This document shows, piece after piece, positions 1 to 9,089 of a stretch of 64,000 bases of DNA. A program made the translations under genes and the position numbers. Numbering within the stretch: the first letter of the stretch is position 1; every line of letters starts with the position of its first letter. The stretch comes from JACJWR01 sp964547485 (lineage in GTDB: Bacteria > Actinomycetota > Actinomycetes > S36-B12 > UBA10799), in contig CAZJNU010000005.1 of the NCBI GenBank assembly GCA_964547485.1, forward strand, positions 18,076-82,075, in the 5' to 3' direction. The notes under the pieces were generated by a model. The model saw only the letters and a list, made by a program, of their open reading frames with translations. It was not told the DNA's origin and made no database searches.

Positions 1-644
1 AAGCCCCAGAGCACGGTTCGCAGCTTGTCGTCTTGGTGGAACGCGACGCCGTGGTCGATCGCCACCATCTCGTCACCGTCACCAAGGAGGTGGCCGGCCT
101 TGCGGTCGGAGTTGTTGATGACGGCGTCGAACAGGGCAATATCCCGCAGGCGTTCGGTGTCGCGGTGGGCCACCACCACGTCGTGTCCGTCGGGCCCGGT
201 GCCAGTCAGCACAGGTAGGAAGTCAGCTGGCAGCTCAGCTGGGGCGAAGACCCCGATGTCCTCGGTAACATCGGTATCCACCCACTCCTGAACCGAGCCC
301 GGGCCGGCGGGTGCCTGCTCCCGCCATACCGTCACCGGTACGATCTGCCAGCCCAGTCCCGCTGCCACCAGGAAGGCCGCCACCTCGTGCTGGCCAAGCA
401 CCTGACCTGGGAAATCCCAGAGCGGCTTCTCCCCGCGGGCCGGCTTGTAGACGCAGAGCGCGGTGCCGTCTCCGGAAGTTGGGTACTCCCCCTGTAACAC
501 CAGGTTGCTGGCCGACACGACCTGGCCGGTCACCGTCAGTGGCGACGCCAGCAGTTCGGCGCGGCGCGCCCGCCAGCTCGAATCCCAGTCGTCGGTCAGC
601 GGCGGATCGCCGCCGGTCGGCACCGGTTCGACGCCGGTTGGCAC
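1..644 (-). CDS. SCO1664 family protein, C-terminus cut by window edge
   Basis: The reading frame, followed by hand, carries HRDTERLRDIALFDAVINN, then a DRKAGH segment and AIDHGVAF, the pattern of the SCO1664 family, which resembles the PI3/PI4-kinase-like fold (catalytic HxD-like and metal DHG motifs). Function is not established; the family is a conserved neighbour of mycothiol ligase mshC in Actinomycetota, so mshC may lie just off the left edge (inference). An in-frame stop lies a few codons upstream; the first plausible start is GTG at 644, with a second GTG at 623 inside a near-duplicated 21-base unit. It follows DUF3090 by 17 bases on the same strand, so the two are probably cotranscribed. 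The 3' end is missing. Confidence 0.85.
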   Translation of the reverse strand, partial: MPTGVEPVPTGGDPPLTDDWDSSWRARRAELLASPLTVTGQVVSASNLVLQGEYPTSGDGTALCVYKPARGEKPLWDFPGQVLGQHEVAAFLVAAGLGWQIVPVTVWREQAPAGPGSVQEWVDTDVTEDIGVFAPAELPADFLPVLTGTGPDGHDVVVAHRDTERLRDIALFDAVINNSDRKAGHLLGDGDEMVAIDHGVAFHQDDKLRTVLWG

Positions 645-661
645 CGGAACCGGATCGCCGG

Positions 662-1210
662 TCAGCGGCGGTAACCGTTCGCGCGGGGGCAGATGTGCCC
701 CTCGGGATCAAGCGGCAAGTGGCAGAAAGGACACGGCGGTCGACCGGCCGCGACCAGCGAGGCCGAGCGGGCCGCGAAAGCGCGGGCTGCACCCGGGGTG
801 AGCCAGACTCGGAGGCAGTCCGGCCCGACCTCGGTGTCGTCACCGATCTCCGGGATCTCCTCGTCGTCGTCGGTCACTGCGTGTATCTCCAGCACCACTC
901 GCCCCTCAGCTGTGTCCCAACCGATGCCGAATGCGCCGACCCGGAAGGCCTCCGTGAGCGGTGTCTCGAGGGGGTCGAGGTCGGCGGAATCGGGTTCCAG
1001 GTCGGTGCTGGCACCGGTGGTGTGGGCCGCTTCGTCGATCAATTCGACCAGCTTCTCCGCCAGCAGGGCCACCTGCTCCTTCTCCAACACCACGGTCTGG
1101 ACGTCGGATCCCTTGCGGGACTGAAGGTAAAAGGTTCGCTCCCCGGGGAGGCCGATGGTGCCGGCGACGAACCGGTCCGGCGATCCGTGGTCGGTGACTG
1201 TGCGGGACAT
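662..1210 (-). CDS. DUF3090 family protein
   Basis: A 182-residue protein of the DUF3090/TIGR03847 family, found almost only in Actinomycetota and of unknown function. It opens MSRTVTDHGSPDRFVAGTIG, has an acidic middle, and ends with CPFCHLPLDPEGHICP, a Cys-x2-Cys plus His-x-Cys arrangement that looks like a small zinc site. The gene sits 10 bases after the phosphatase gene and 17 bases before the SCO1664 gene, the usual family order. A TAGAGT hexamer lies 7 bases before ATG 1210 (inside the end of the phosphatase gene), so a leaderless internal promoter is possible as well as readthrough from upstream. Confidence 0.95.
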   Translation of the reverse strand: MSRTVTDHGSPDRFVAGTIGLPGERTFYLQSRKGSDVQTVVLEKEQVALLAEKLVELIDEAAHTTGASTDLEPDSADLDPLETPLTEAFRVGAFGIGWDTAEGRVVLEIHAVTDDDEEIPEIGDDTEVGPDCLRVWLTPGAARAFAARSASLVAAGRPPCPFCHLPLDPEGHICPRANGYRR

Positions 1211-1220
1211 GGACGCGACT

Positions 1221-1922
1221 CTACCGACCTGTGCCGCCGCCGGGGACGGCGTCGTCCTCGGTGAGGTTGTCCGCTGCCTCAGGACCCTCCGCTGGCGACT
1301 CCCGCAACGACTCCAGGGTTCCGCCGAGGTCGTTGAGGTGTTCCACGAAAACCCGGTGCGGTGTATAGCGCACCACCGACAGCGAGCCGGGGTCCACGCA
1401 GATCCGCTGAAATCCGTCCAAATGCATGCAGAGGGCATCTGCCAGCACGGACTTGATGACGTCCCCATGGGAAACCACCAACAGGTTCCCGCCGCCGCCG
1501 GTGGCCTCGATCTCCGCCACGGCGGCTCGGACCGCAGCCACGGACCGGGCCGCCACCTGAGCCATCGATTCACCGTTCGGGAAGGTGACTCCGGACGGAT
1601 GCAGTTGGACGGTGGACCACAGCTCGTCCTTGACCAGCTCGGCCAGCGGACGACCCGACCAGTCGCCGTAGTCGCATTCGATGATGTCGGGACACTCTCG
1701 CACCGGGATATTGCGATCGCGCAGCACGGCAGCGGCCGTCTGTTTGGTGCGAACGAGTGGGCTCACCAGCACCAACGCAATCGGGACTACCGAGAGCCGG
1801 TAGCCCAGATCCTGTGCGTCCAGCCGCCCCTGGTCGTCCAGTTCAACCTCCTGCCGCCCGGCCAGGATGCCCTCGGCGTTGGCGGTCGTGCGGCCGTGCC
1901 TCACCAGAATCACTCGCGTCAT
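1221..1922 (-). CDS. Histidine phosphatase family protein, MSMEG_4193 type
   Basis: The N-terminus MTRVILVRHGRTTANAEG is the phosphoglycerate-mutase/phosphatase signature, with the catalytic His in RHG at residues 8-10. A second conserved His lies in VVSHGDVIKS. The 233-residue length is normal for the MSMEG_4193-type branch, whose substrate is unknown. I choose ATG 1922 rather than the GTG at 1928 because TAGGCT (complement of 1929-1934) lies exactly 6 bases before the ATG, matching the leaderless promoters seen throughout the window, and no ribosome binding site precedes the GTG. It leads a three-gene run with DUF3090 and SCO1664, and is divergent from corA. Confidence 0.94.
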   Translation of the reverse strand: MTRVILVRHGRTTANAEGILAGRQEVELDDQGRLDAQDLGYRLSVVPIALVLVSPLVRTKQTAAAVLRDRNIPVRECPDIIECDYGDWSGRPLAELVKDELWSTVQLHPSGVTFPNGESMAQVAARSVAAVRAAVAEIEATGGGGNLLVVSHGDVIKSVLADALCMHLDGFQRICVDPGSLSVVRYTPHRVFVEHLNDLGGTLESLRESPAEGPEAADNLTEDDAVPGGGTGR

Positions 1923-1980
1923 AGGCACAGCCTAGGCCGAATCGTGACCATGACAGGTCGGTAAAGGGTTGAATGGACCC

Positions 1981-2994
1981 GTGATCAGGGGCATGGGCTA
2001 CTACGTCAAAGGAAAGGCGATCGAGACGGGGATTCCGCTGCGAGGTCACATCCCCGATGACCCGGTGGTCCTGGCAACCCTGGCGGACCTGGAATTGCGG
2101 GCGTCCGCTGAGCCGTTCGCATTCGTCTGGCTGGGCCTGCTGCAGCCATCCAAGTTGGAGATGGCGCAGGTCGGCGAGGTGTTCGGGTTGGACCACTTGC
2201 TGATGGAGGATTCGCTCAACCCACATCAGCGCGCAAAGATGGACATCCGGCCGGACCACTTGATGGTTGTGTTCAAGGTGATCAGTTACATCGAAGAGAC
2301 TTCTGCGGTGGAGACCGGACAGATAACCGCGTTCGTCGGACCCCACTCTGTGGTCACTGTGAGATTGGGACCGGTCGGCGACCTCGGCGATATCCGAGCC
2401 GGGCTGGAGGCTCGACCCGACCTGCTGCGCCATGGTCCGCAGGCGGTCGTCTACGCCCTGTTCGATGGCATCGTGGATGGCTACCTCGAGGTCACCGACG
2501 AATTGACCCAGGACATCGAGCAACTCGAAGAGCAGGTGTTCAGCCCGACACCGACCGATCCGGGCATTGCCTACCGATTGAAACGAGAGAACCTCGAGTT
2601 GCGCCGGGCGGCGGCCCCGTTGGTCGGGATCGCCGACAAGTTGGCCGATTTCGCCCAGGGGTCATCGGCAGAGGTCTTTCGGCCGCTGTTCGACGACGTC
2701 AACGACCACCTGCTTCGGGTGCGCGACAACTCCGACACCAACGACAGCCTGCTGATCTCGCTGCTGATGGCTGCCACCGCCCGCCAGGACCTGCAACAGA
2801 ACCGAGATATGCGCAAGATCTCTGCCTGGGTGGCGATCGCTGCCGTGCCGACCATGATCGCCGGCATCTATGGCATGAACTTCGACTTCATGCCGGAGTT
2901 GCACCAGCCCTGGGGGTACCCGTTGATCCTGGGGCTGATGTTCACTGTCTGCGGGCTGATGTATCGCGCCTTCAAACGCAGCGGCTGGCTGTAG
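1981..2994 (+). CDS. corA: CorA family magnesium/cobalt channel
   Basis: A cation channel of the CorA/ZntB family in the cytoplasmic membrane. The long N-terminal cytosolic part is followed by two C-terminal membrane segments with the diagnostic YGMN motif between them (YGMNFDFMPELHQPWGYPL) and the basic tail YRAFKRSGWL. About 337 residues is the expected size. An upstream TTG at 1969 is in frame, but the GTG at 1981 has AAAGGG 12 bases ahead and is preferred; the choice is not certain. It is transcribed away from the phosphatase gene and converges on uppP. Confidence 0.94.
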   Translation: MIRGMGYYVKGKAIETGIPLRGHIPDDPVVLATLADLELRASAEPFAFVWLGLLQPSKLEMAQVGEVFGLDHLLMEDSLNPHQRAKMDIRPDHLMVVFKVISYIEETSAVETGQITAFVGPHSVVTVRLGPVGDLGDIRAGLEARPDLLRHGPQAVVYALFDGIVDGYLEVTDELTQDIEQLEEQVFSPTPTDPGIAYRLKRENLELRRAAAPLVGIADKLADFAQGSSAEVFRPLFDDVNDHLLRVRDNSDTNDSLLISLLMAATARQDLQQNRDMRKISAWVAIAAVPTMIAGIYGMNFDFMPELHQPWGYPLILGLMFTVCGLMYRAFKRSGWL

Positions 2995-3017
2995 TCGCCG
3001 ACTGGCCGCGGCAGCCC

Positions 3018-3836
3018 TCAGGCCGTGAGAACGCCGGTGCTCAGCAGCACGATCACAACGACGCCCAGCACGATTCGGTAGATGACGAACGGAAGGTAGG
3101 AGTTGGTCGCGACGTACCGCAGCAACCACGCGATCACCGCGTAGCCGATGGCGAAGGCGATCACGGTGGCCACGATGGTCTGCGCCCACGGCACGTTCGT
3201 CTCGTCGCCGATCTTCGTCGCCTCATAGAACCCAGACGCAAGCACCGCCGGGATCGCCAGCAGGAACGCATACCGGGTGGCGGCTTCGCGGGTGAACCCC
3301 ATGAACAGGCCGGTGGTGATCGTCGCCCCCGATCGGGATACCCCCGGGATCAGGGCCAAGGCCTGGCCGAAACCGAACACCAGCCCGGACTTAATCGACA
3401 AGGTGTCCACCTCGCGGGTCTTGGCCCCGACCCGATCGGCGACCCCGAGAATGACGCCGAACACGATCAACGTCATCGAGACCAGCCAGAGGTTGCGCGC
3501 GATCGTCTCGATCTGGTCGGCGAAGGCGAGTCCCAGCACCGCGATCGGGATTGTGCCGATGATCACGTACCAGCCCATTCGGGCATCGATGTTCCCACGC
3601 AGTTCGGGGCGCACCAGCGACTTGAACCAGGTCGAGATGATTCGGCCGATGTCCTTGGCGAAGTAGATGATGACGGCTGTTTCGGTGCCGATCTGGGTGA
3701 CGGCGGTGAAAGCGGCGCCAGGGTCGCCCCAGCCGAACAGTTTCGACAGGATCAGAATGTGCGCACTCGATGAGATCGGCAGGAACTCCGTCAGACCCTG
3801 GATGATGCCAAGGACGATCGCCTCGAACCAACTCAC
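3018..3836 (-). CDS. uppP: Undecaprenyl-diphosphatase UppP
   Basis: Integral membrane phosphatase that recycles undecaprenyl diphosphate to the lipid carrier used for peptidoglycan and other wall polymers. Both family signatures are visible: LTEFLPISSSAH near the N-terminus with its catalytic Glu, and PGVSRSGATI in the second half. The 272 residues and the alternating hydrophobic segments fit the family. It starts with GTG 3836 and overlaps the stop of the upstream LLM gene by 4 bases (GTGA), so translation is probably coupled. BacA-type activity also gives bacitracin tolerance (family knowledge). Confidence 0.97.
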   Translation of the reverse strand: MSWFEAIVLGIIQGLTEFLPISSSAHILILSKLFGWGDPGAAFTAVTQIGTETAVIIYFAKDIGRIISTWFKSLVRPELRGNIDARMGWYVIIGTIPIAVLGLAFADQIETIARNLWLVSMTLIVFGVILGVADRVGAKTREVDTLSIKSGLVFGFGQALALIPGVSRSGATITTGLFMGFTREAATRYAFLLAIPAVLASGFYEATKIGDETNVPWAQTIVATVIAFAIGYAVIAWLLRYVATNSYLPFVIYRIVLGVVVIVLLSTGVLTA

Positions 3837-4879
3837 GCGAGCCCGGCCTCCTCGACAAGCTCGGCGATGGTGCGGACGGTGGCGACCCGGTCAGCCAATG
3901 ACCCCGCGTAGGTGGCGACGGTCAACGTGGTGACGCCGGCGTCGGCGTAGGCGTGCAGCCGCTCCTTGATCCGCTCCGGCGGGCCGATCAGCGAAGTCTT
4001 GTCGATGAAGTCGAGCGGCACGGCGGCCATGGCGCCGGCAATGTCGCGCGCGAGGTACTTGTCCTGCACTTCGGCCGCCGCCTCGTCGTAGCCCATCCGA
4101 GTGGCCAACTGGTTGTAGAAGTTCTTGTCGCGGCTACCCATACCGCCCACATACAGAGCGGCGTACGCCCGCAACGGTGCCGCGCATGCTTCGACGTCGT
4201 CGCCGATCACCACCGGCACGGTCGGCACGATGTCGAAACCTTCGAGGGTCTTGCCGACCTTCTCTCGGCCGGTGAGCAGGTTCGCTTTCAACTCCGAGGC
4301 GAACTCCGGGCTGAAAAAGATGGCCAACCAGCCATCGAACAGCTCTCCGGCAAGTTCCAGATTCTTCGGCCCGATCGCGGCCAGGTAGGCCGGGATCGTG
4401 TCGCGGACCGGGTGGACTGTCAGCGTGAGCGCCTTGCCCGGGCCGTCAGGCAGCGGCAAAGTGAAGAATTCGCCGTCGAACTCGAGCCGCTCCCTGGCCA
4501 GTGCCTTGCGCACGATCGTGATGTATTCACGCGTTCTGGCCAACGGCTTGCCGAACCGCACACCGTGCCAGCCCTCGGACACCTGCGGGCCCGACACCCC
4601 GAGGCCGAGCCGAAAGCGGCCACCGGAGAGGGTGTCCAGCGTCGCTGCAGTCATCGCCGTGTTGGCAGGCGTTCGGCCAGGAATCTGGAAGACCGCGCTG
4701 CCGATGTCAATCTGCTCGGTCTGAGCCGCGATCCAGGCCAGCACGGTAGCTGCGTCGGAACCGTAGGCCTCCGCCGCCCAGACGACCGAGTACCCGATCC
4801 GGTCGGCCTCCCTGGCGAGTTCGAGGTTGTCTGCGTCGTTGCCCATACCCCAGTAGCCGAGGTTGATGCCGAGGTCCAT
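3833..4879 (-). CDS. LLM class F420-dependent oxidoreductase (Rv3520c-like)
   Basis: A 348-residue luciferase-like monooxygenase fold protein. It starts MDLGINLGYWGMGNDADN and has the F420-branch patterns RLGLGVSGPQVSEGWHG and PVYLAAIGPKN-like AYLAAIGPKN. Proteins of this branch (TIGR03559, Rv3520c) use deazaflavin F420 as hydride carrier; the substrate is unknown. A TAGGCT hexamer lies 8 bases before ATG 4879, suggesting a promoter with little or no leader. It is the first gene of a two-gene operon with uppP, a gene order repeated in mycobacteria. An open frame extends further upstream to 5044 but has no start signal. Confidence 0.92.
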   Translation of the reverse strand: MDLGINLGYWGMGNDADNLELAREADRIGYSVVWAAEAYGSDAATVLAWIAAQTEQIDIGSAVFQIPGRTPANTAMTAATLDTLSGGRFRLGLGVSGPQVSEGWHGVRFGKPLARTREYITIVRKALARERLEFDGEFFTLPLPDGPGKALTLTVHPVRDTIPAYLAAIGPKNLELAGELFDGWLAIFFSPEFASELKANLLTGREKVGKTLEGFDIVPTVPVVIGDDVEACAAPLRAYAALYVGGMGSRDKNFYNQLATRMGYDEAAAEVQDKYLARDIAGAMAAVPLDFIDKTSLIGPPERIKERLHAYADAGVTTLTVATYAGSLADRVATVRTIAELVEEAGLA

Positions 4880-5035
4880 GACACCGGAGCCTAGAGCACC
4901 CGCCGGCACCCGCCGGGACCCGGGAACCGTTACCACCGGCAACGCCTGGTCCTGGTCCGTTTCGGGCTGACAGAGCCCCGCCGCGGGAATGTCGAGGGGT
5001 CGTTGCGGGTCCGCTAGGCGGTAGGTTCTATAGCT

Positions 5036-6016
5036 GTGGAGCAACGAGCGTTGGGCGATACCGGACTACGGGTGAGTCGGCTGGGAATTGGCACGATGAC
5101 CTGGGGTCGGGACACGGACGATCACGAGGCGCGAGACATTCTGTCGGCCTTTGTCACTGCAGGCGGCAGCCTCGTGGACTGTGCGGACGTGTACGCCGAC
5201 GGAGAGTCGGAACGACTCCTCGGGCGGCTGATCTCGGAGATGGACGTGCGAGATCGGGTGGTGGTGGCGACGAAGGCGGTCTCTCGGCCTGGCACCGAAC
5301 GCCGCTTCGATGCCTCCCGCGCGCACCTCATCACTTCCCTCGATCGGTCCCTGCGCCGGCTGGGCACCGGCCATATCGACCTCTGGCAGATGCACGCGTG
5401 GGACCCGTGGACGCCGATGGAGGAGACGCTGGAGGCGGCCGAGATCGCGGTCCGCAGCGGCAAGGTGCGCTACGTCGGCGTCTCGAACTACTCGGGTTGG
5501 CAGACCGCGGCGGCGGCGATGTGGCAGCGTGCTTTGCCGGGACGTGTGGCGCTCGCCAGTACCCAGGTCGAGTACTCGCTGCTGGCCCGGGGGGTGGAGC
5601 GAGAGGTCATACCGGCCTGCCGGGCGTTGGGCCTGGGCGTGCTTGCGTGGTCGCCCTTGGGTCGGGGGGTGTTGACTGGCAAATACCGCACCGGGGTGCC
5701 CAATGACTCCCGCGGCAGCAGTGCAACGTTTGCCTCGTTCGTTCAGCCCTATCTCAACGACAATGCCCGCGGCGTAGTTGATGCTGTGACGACCGCCGCG
5801 GAAGGGCTGGGGGTGACGCCGGTGGAGGTCGCCCTTGCCTGGGTGCGGGATCGGCCGGGCGTGACGGCTCCGATCGTCGGCCTGCGGACGGCGTCCCAGA
5901 CGGCGATGGCGCTGGCAAGCGAGGACATCGATTTGCCGGACGAGATCCGAAGCGCCCTGGACGATGTGTCGGCGATCCCGGTCGGCTATCCGGAGTCGGG
6001 CTGGAATCAGCGTTAG
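5036..6016 (+). CDS. Aldo/keto reductase
   Basis: NADPH-dependent oxidoreductase of the AKR superfamily with a TIM barrel. Visible elements are LGIGTMTWGRDTDDHEA near the N-terminus, DCADVYADGESERLLGRL with catalytic Asp and Tyr, the catalytic Lys in VVVATKAV, and the cofactor-binding region near GVTAPIVGLRT. The 326-residue length is standard. It starts at GTG 5036 with TAGGTT at 5022-5027, eight bases upstream, so the transcript is probably leaderless. It is divergent from the LLM gene. This gene follows the uppP/LLM pair in the conserved actinobacterial block; substrate unknown. Confidence 0.93.
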   Translation: MEQRALGDTGLRVSRLGIGTMTWGRDTDDHEARDILSAFVTAGGSLVDCADVYADGESERLLGRLISEMDVRDRVVVATKAVSRPGTERRFDASRAHLITSLDRSLRRLGTGHIDLWQMHAWDPWTPMEETLEAAEIAVRSGKVRYVGVSNYSGWQTAAAAMWQRALPGRVALASTQVEYSLLARGVEREVIPACRALGLGVLAWSPLGRGVLTGKYRTGVPNDSRGSSATFASFVQPYLNDNARGVVDAVTTAAEGLGVTPVEVALAWVRDRPGVTAPIVGLRTASQTAMALASEDIDLPDEIRSALDDVSAIPVGYPESGWNQR

Positions 6017-6184
6017 CTGGCGGCGGACGGCGGGTCCCTGCTGTGCGGCGGGACCAACCAACCGGAACCAGGCATACCCTCTGGCGTACACCCGGTTCCG
6101 GTTACTTGCGGGTAACAGCGGATCGGGGGGCGGCAGGTGGCCTCGCGGCCGGTTTCGGTGGTAGGTCGGCAGCCGGTGAGGTCC

Positions 6185-7507
6185 TCAGAGCCGCCGGAGG
6201 AAGTCGTCCAGCACATTCGCTCCGAACCGAAGGGCTGCCAGCGGTACCCGCTCGTTCGGTGCATGGAACATCCCCCAGAACGGCAGTCCAGGATCGAGTT
6301 TCAGCGGCGAGAACCCGAGGTAGCGCACGCCAGCGGTGCTGAACGCCTTGCCATCCGTGCCACCGGTCATCAGGTACGGAACCGGAACGCCGTCGGGATC
6401 GTGAGCGGCCAGGGCCGCAATCATCGCCTCGACCACCACCCCGTCGAAGCCTGTCTCCAGGCTGATGTCATGGTTGGCGTAGCTCAGCTCCACCTCCGAA
6501 GGCAGGTACTGCGCGATCCGGTCCAGCACCTGCTCCTCCTGTCCGGGGAGAAACCGCACATCCATCCCCGCCGATGCCACCGACGGGATGATGTTGTGCT
6601 TGAACCCCGCCTGCAACATCGTCGGATTGATCGTCGACCGGACAGATGCACCGACGACCGCTGAAAGCGCTCCGATTTGGGAGGTGAGCACCTCCATGTC
6701 GTCGAGCACGAGGGGTTCCCCGACGATGTCGGAGACCACCGACACGAACGTCTGCATGGTCGGCGTCAACTCGGCTCCGAAGGGATGACTGATGAGGGCC
6801 GCGAGTCCGGTGGTGAGCCGCGAGACTGGGTTGTCCGGGTTTATCAGGGACCCATGTCCAGCGGTTCCGGCCAGGGTTGCCGTGATCCACGCCAACCCCT
6901 TCTCGCCGGTCTGGATCGGGTAGATCCGACGCCCGTTGGGCAGCGTCACGGAGAACCCGCCCACCTCCCCGACGGCCTCGGTGGCACCGCGCAGCAGGTC
7001 CGGTCGGTGCTTGACGATCCAGTGGGCGCCGTGTGCCCCACCAGCTTCCTCGTCCGGCGTCAGCAGCAGCGCTATCGACCGCCGAGGTCGGTAGCCCGTC
7101 CGGTGCCAGTGCCGCAGCACGGCCAGACTCATCCCGACCATGTCTTTCATGTCGACCGCGCCGCGCCCCCACAGCACTTCGTCGTCGTCAATGTCACCGG
7201 CAAACGGAGCGTGGTCCCATTCGCTGGAGACGGCCGGGACGACATCCAGGTGTCCTGTCAGCAGCAGCGGTGGCAGTGCCCTGTCGGTTCCCTCAATGTG
7301 GGCCGTAACGCCCGCGCGACGATCGGAACTGGTGGTGAAAATTTCGGCGGCGATCCCCGAGTCGGCGAGCTGACCGGCCGCGTACTCGGCTGCTTCAATC
7401 TCCCCCGGCCCCGAATCGTCGCCGTAGTTGCTGCTGTCAATGCGCAGCAGTCCGCGAGTGATCTCGATGGCGTCCACGCCGAGGGCGGCGGCTTCGGAGG
7501 CTGGCAT
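6185..7507 (-). CDS. M20/M25/M40 family metallo-hydrolase
   Basis: Zinc peptidase or deacylase of the M20 family, about 440 residues. The metal-binding motif is LLTGHLDVVPA with the catalytic Asp two residues after the His, followed by WGRGAVDMKD and the general-base Glu pair in LTPDEEAGG; the dimerisation (lid) domain is in the middle and the final metal His in FHAPNERV. I choose ATG 7507, which has GCAGGA seven bases upstream, over the in-frame GTG at 7525. Members of the actinobacterial M20/M25/M40 group are dipeptidase or acyl-amino acid hydrolase-like; the substrate cannot be read from sequence. Confidence 0.93.
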   Translation of the reverse strand: MPASEAAALGVDAIEITRGLLRIDSSNYGDDSGPGEIEAAEYAAGQLADSGIAAEIFTTSSDRRAGVTAHIEGTDRALPPLLLTGHLDVVPAVSSEWDHAPFAGDIDDDEVLWGRGAVDMKDMVGMSLAVLRHWHRTGYRPRRSIALLLTPDEEAGGAHGAHWIVKHRPDLLRGATEAVGEVGGFSVTLPNGRRIYPIQTGEKGLAWITATLAGTAGHGSLINPDNPVSRLTTGLAALISHPFGAELTPTMQTFVSVVSDIVGEPLVLDDMEVLTSQIGALSAVVGASVRSTINPTMLQAGFKHNIIPSVASAGMDVRFLPGQEEQVLDRIAQYLPSEVELSYANHDISLETGFDGVVVEAMIAALAAHDPDGVPVPYLMTGGTDGKAFSTAGVRYLGFSPLKLDPGLPFWGMFHAPNERVPLAALRFGANVLDDFLRRL

Positions 7508-7537
7508 GGCGACATCCTGCCGCACTACCCTGGGCCG

Positions 7538-7942
7538 ATGGCGCCCAACAAGACCATGCCCACCGAGGTGAGCGTCGACGACTACATCGAAGGCCTCCCA
7601 ATCGAGCGCCGAAAGTCGGAGGCCCGAACCCTCCTTGCCCTGTATGCACAGGCCTCAGGTGAGCCGGCGGCGATGTGGGGACCGTCCATCGTCGGCTTCG
7701 GCAGCTACCACTACAAGTACGAGTCGGGCCGCGAGGGCGAAGCCGCCGTCGCCGGATTCTCCCCCCGCAAGGGGGCCATCAGCCTCTACGGGATCTACAA
7801 CTCCTATGCCGAGACGTTGGAGTCACTGCAGGCAGACCTTGGCCCAGTGACCGCTGGGGTGGGTTGCGTCTATGTGAAGAAGCTGGCAGACATCAACCTA
7901 GCCGCGCTCGAGACACGGGTGCGGGCGGCATTTCAGGCCTGA
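7538..7942 (+). CDS. DUF1801 domain-containing protein
   Basis: A 134-residue protein with the YdhG/DUF1801 pattern: MWGPSIVGFGSYHYKYESG, then FSPRKGAISLYG and a C-terminal CVYVKKLADINLAALE. The family is small, cytosolic and of unknown function; YdhG relatives have been linked to metal homeostasis, but that does not carry over safely. TACCCT at 7526-7531 lies six bases before ATG 7538, a leaderless promoter; it is divergent from the M20 gene only 30 bases away, so the two promoters overlap. Confidence 0.87.
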   Translation: MAPNKTMPTEVSVDDYIEGLPIERRKSEARTLLALYAQASGEPAAMWGPSIVGFGSYHYKYESGREGEAAVAGFSPRKGAISLYGIYNSYAETLESLQADLGPVTAGVGCVYVKKLADINLAALETRVRAAFQA

Positions 7943-8009
7943 AACGCAGCCGGAGGTTGCCCGAGTTCACGCGGCGTTCAACCTCGCGCCGGGGCTGTCT
8001 GGATCTGCG

Positions 8010-8732
8010 CTACTGCAGCAACTGACCTACGGTGCGGGACTGCTGCGCACTATTCCCCTGGTCATTTCTCGCGACCAGCGCCACTTGGTGCGAGTTGCCA
8101 TCGCAGGGCACACCCCCCGGCACGTCTGAGGTGCCGGACAGCGGCAGGTCGCCCTTGCCGCCGACGACGCTGCCATCCAGTTCAAACCACACCACCGTCG
8201 CGCCGACCGTCGTGTAGGTCGCCTGGACCGGCATGGATGTGTCGACGCAGTAGCCGGGGTCCACCGACAGGGTCAGCACGTCCGGCATTGGCGTCGGTGT
8301 GGGGTCCGCGATGATCCGAACGGTATGAACGACTGATGCGCGCGCACCAGAGGCCGCCGTCACAGCGAGTCCGACCTGGTGGCTCGCGGTGACGCAGTCG
8401 AGGGTTACCGTGTCGCTCCCGTTCGGGGGAAGGCCGCTGTCCTGGGTGACATTGTCGACCGTGACCGCCGCCGACTTTGCGTTGGAGCTCGTCCAGGAGA
8501 TCGACACTGGAACTGCGTCGCGGCAATGCACGCTGTAGTCGACCGAGAAGTCGTCCACCGTCGGTGCCGGTGGCGGCGTCGGCTTCGTCGGTGCCGGTGA
8601 AGCACTCGCCGAACTTGTCGAAGCGCTGGGTGTCGGACTTGCGGAAGGGCCGCTGTTCGTCCCGCTCCCACAGGCCGCCAGCAGCACGGCCGCTGCGCCC
8701 ATCCCGAAAGCGATCGTCCATCCTCGTGACAC
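8010..8732 (-). CDS. Secreted lipoprotein with two Cys-paired domains, unknown function
   Basis: A 240-residue protein with a lipoprotein signal: short basic start, hydrophobic stretch and lipobox LLAAC at residues 17-21, followed by a long Ser/Pro/Thr/Ala linker to about residue 58. The mature part seems to hold two repeated segments of about 80 residues, each starting with a VDDFSVDYSVHC- or VLTLSVDPGYCV-like strand and containing an SHQVxL strand (SHQVGLAV, SHQVALVA), so probably two Ig-like beta domains. GTG 8732 is preceded by GGAAGG. I do not recognise a function; a surface role is inferred. Confidence 0.78.
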   Translation of the reverse strand: MSRGWTIAFGMGAAAVLLAACGSGTNSGPSASPTPSASTSSASASPAPTKPTPPPAPTVDDFSVDYSVHCRDAVPVSISWTSSNAKSAAVTVDNVTQDSGLPPNGSDTVTLDCVTASHQVGLAVTAASGARASVVHTVRIIADPTPTPMPDVLTLSVDPGYCVDTSMPVQATYTTVGATVVWFELDGSVVGGKGDLPLSGTSDVPGGVPCDGNSHQVALVARNDQGNSAQQSRTVGQLLQ

Positions 8733-8919
8733 TTCGCACCTTCCTCACAGCGCGTCTGGCTACCCTGACGGTGCCACCGCGAGTCCGACCCGAAGTGGCG
8801 ATTCGGTTCCGTGGCAACCATTCCAGGCTACTCTCCAGGGCGGCGTCGCCGAGCTCACCCGCAGGCGTCTGACGGCGTGTCGGTTGCTACCCTGTGCGTA
8901 CCCGAGCCGGTTGGCTCAT

Positions 8920-9008
8920 GTCCGGGTGGCGGAATAGGCAGACGCGCTAGCTTGAGGTGCTAGTGCCCTTTATCGGGCGTGGGGGTTCAAGTCCCCCCTC
9001 GGACACCA
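8920..9008 (+). tRNA. tRNA-Leu (anticodon GAG)
   Basis: The acceptor stem GTCCGGG pairs with CTCGGAC at 8998-9004 (one G-T pair), followed by discriminator A and an encoded CCA end at 9006-9008. The anticodon arm CTAGC-TTGAGGT-GCTAG gives anticodon GAG, reading CUC/CUU. A long variable arm (GCCC..TTTATC..GGGC) and the T arm GGGGG-TTCAAGT-CCCCC mark a class II leucine tRNA. It lies alone between two unrelated genes; TACCCT at 8888-8893 is a plausible -10 element 27 bases ahead. Confidence 0.97.
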
Positions 9009-9089
9009 GCACGCGATTCGATCCGGTGGCAAACCCAGCCATGGGGCCATGGGGGGGAATACGTTGCTGTTCCGGCAGGTTGACGCGAC

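Noticed and set aside
235..843. Arg-rich leftward frame over the SCO1664/DUF3090 junction
   Set aside because: Composition is that of an out-of-frame GC-rich sequence; the two true genes fully explain the region.
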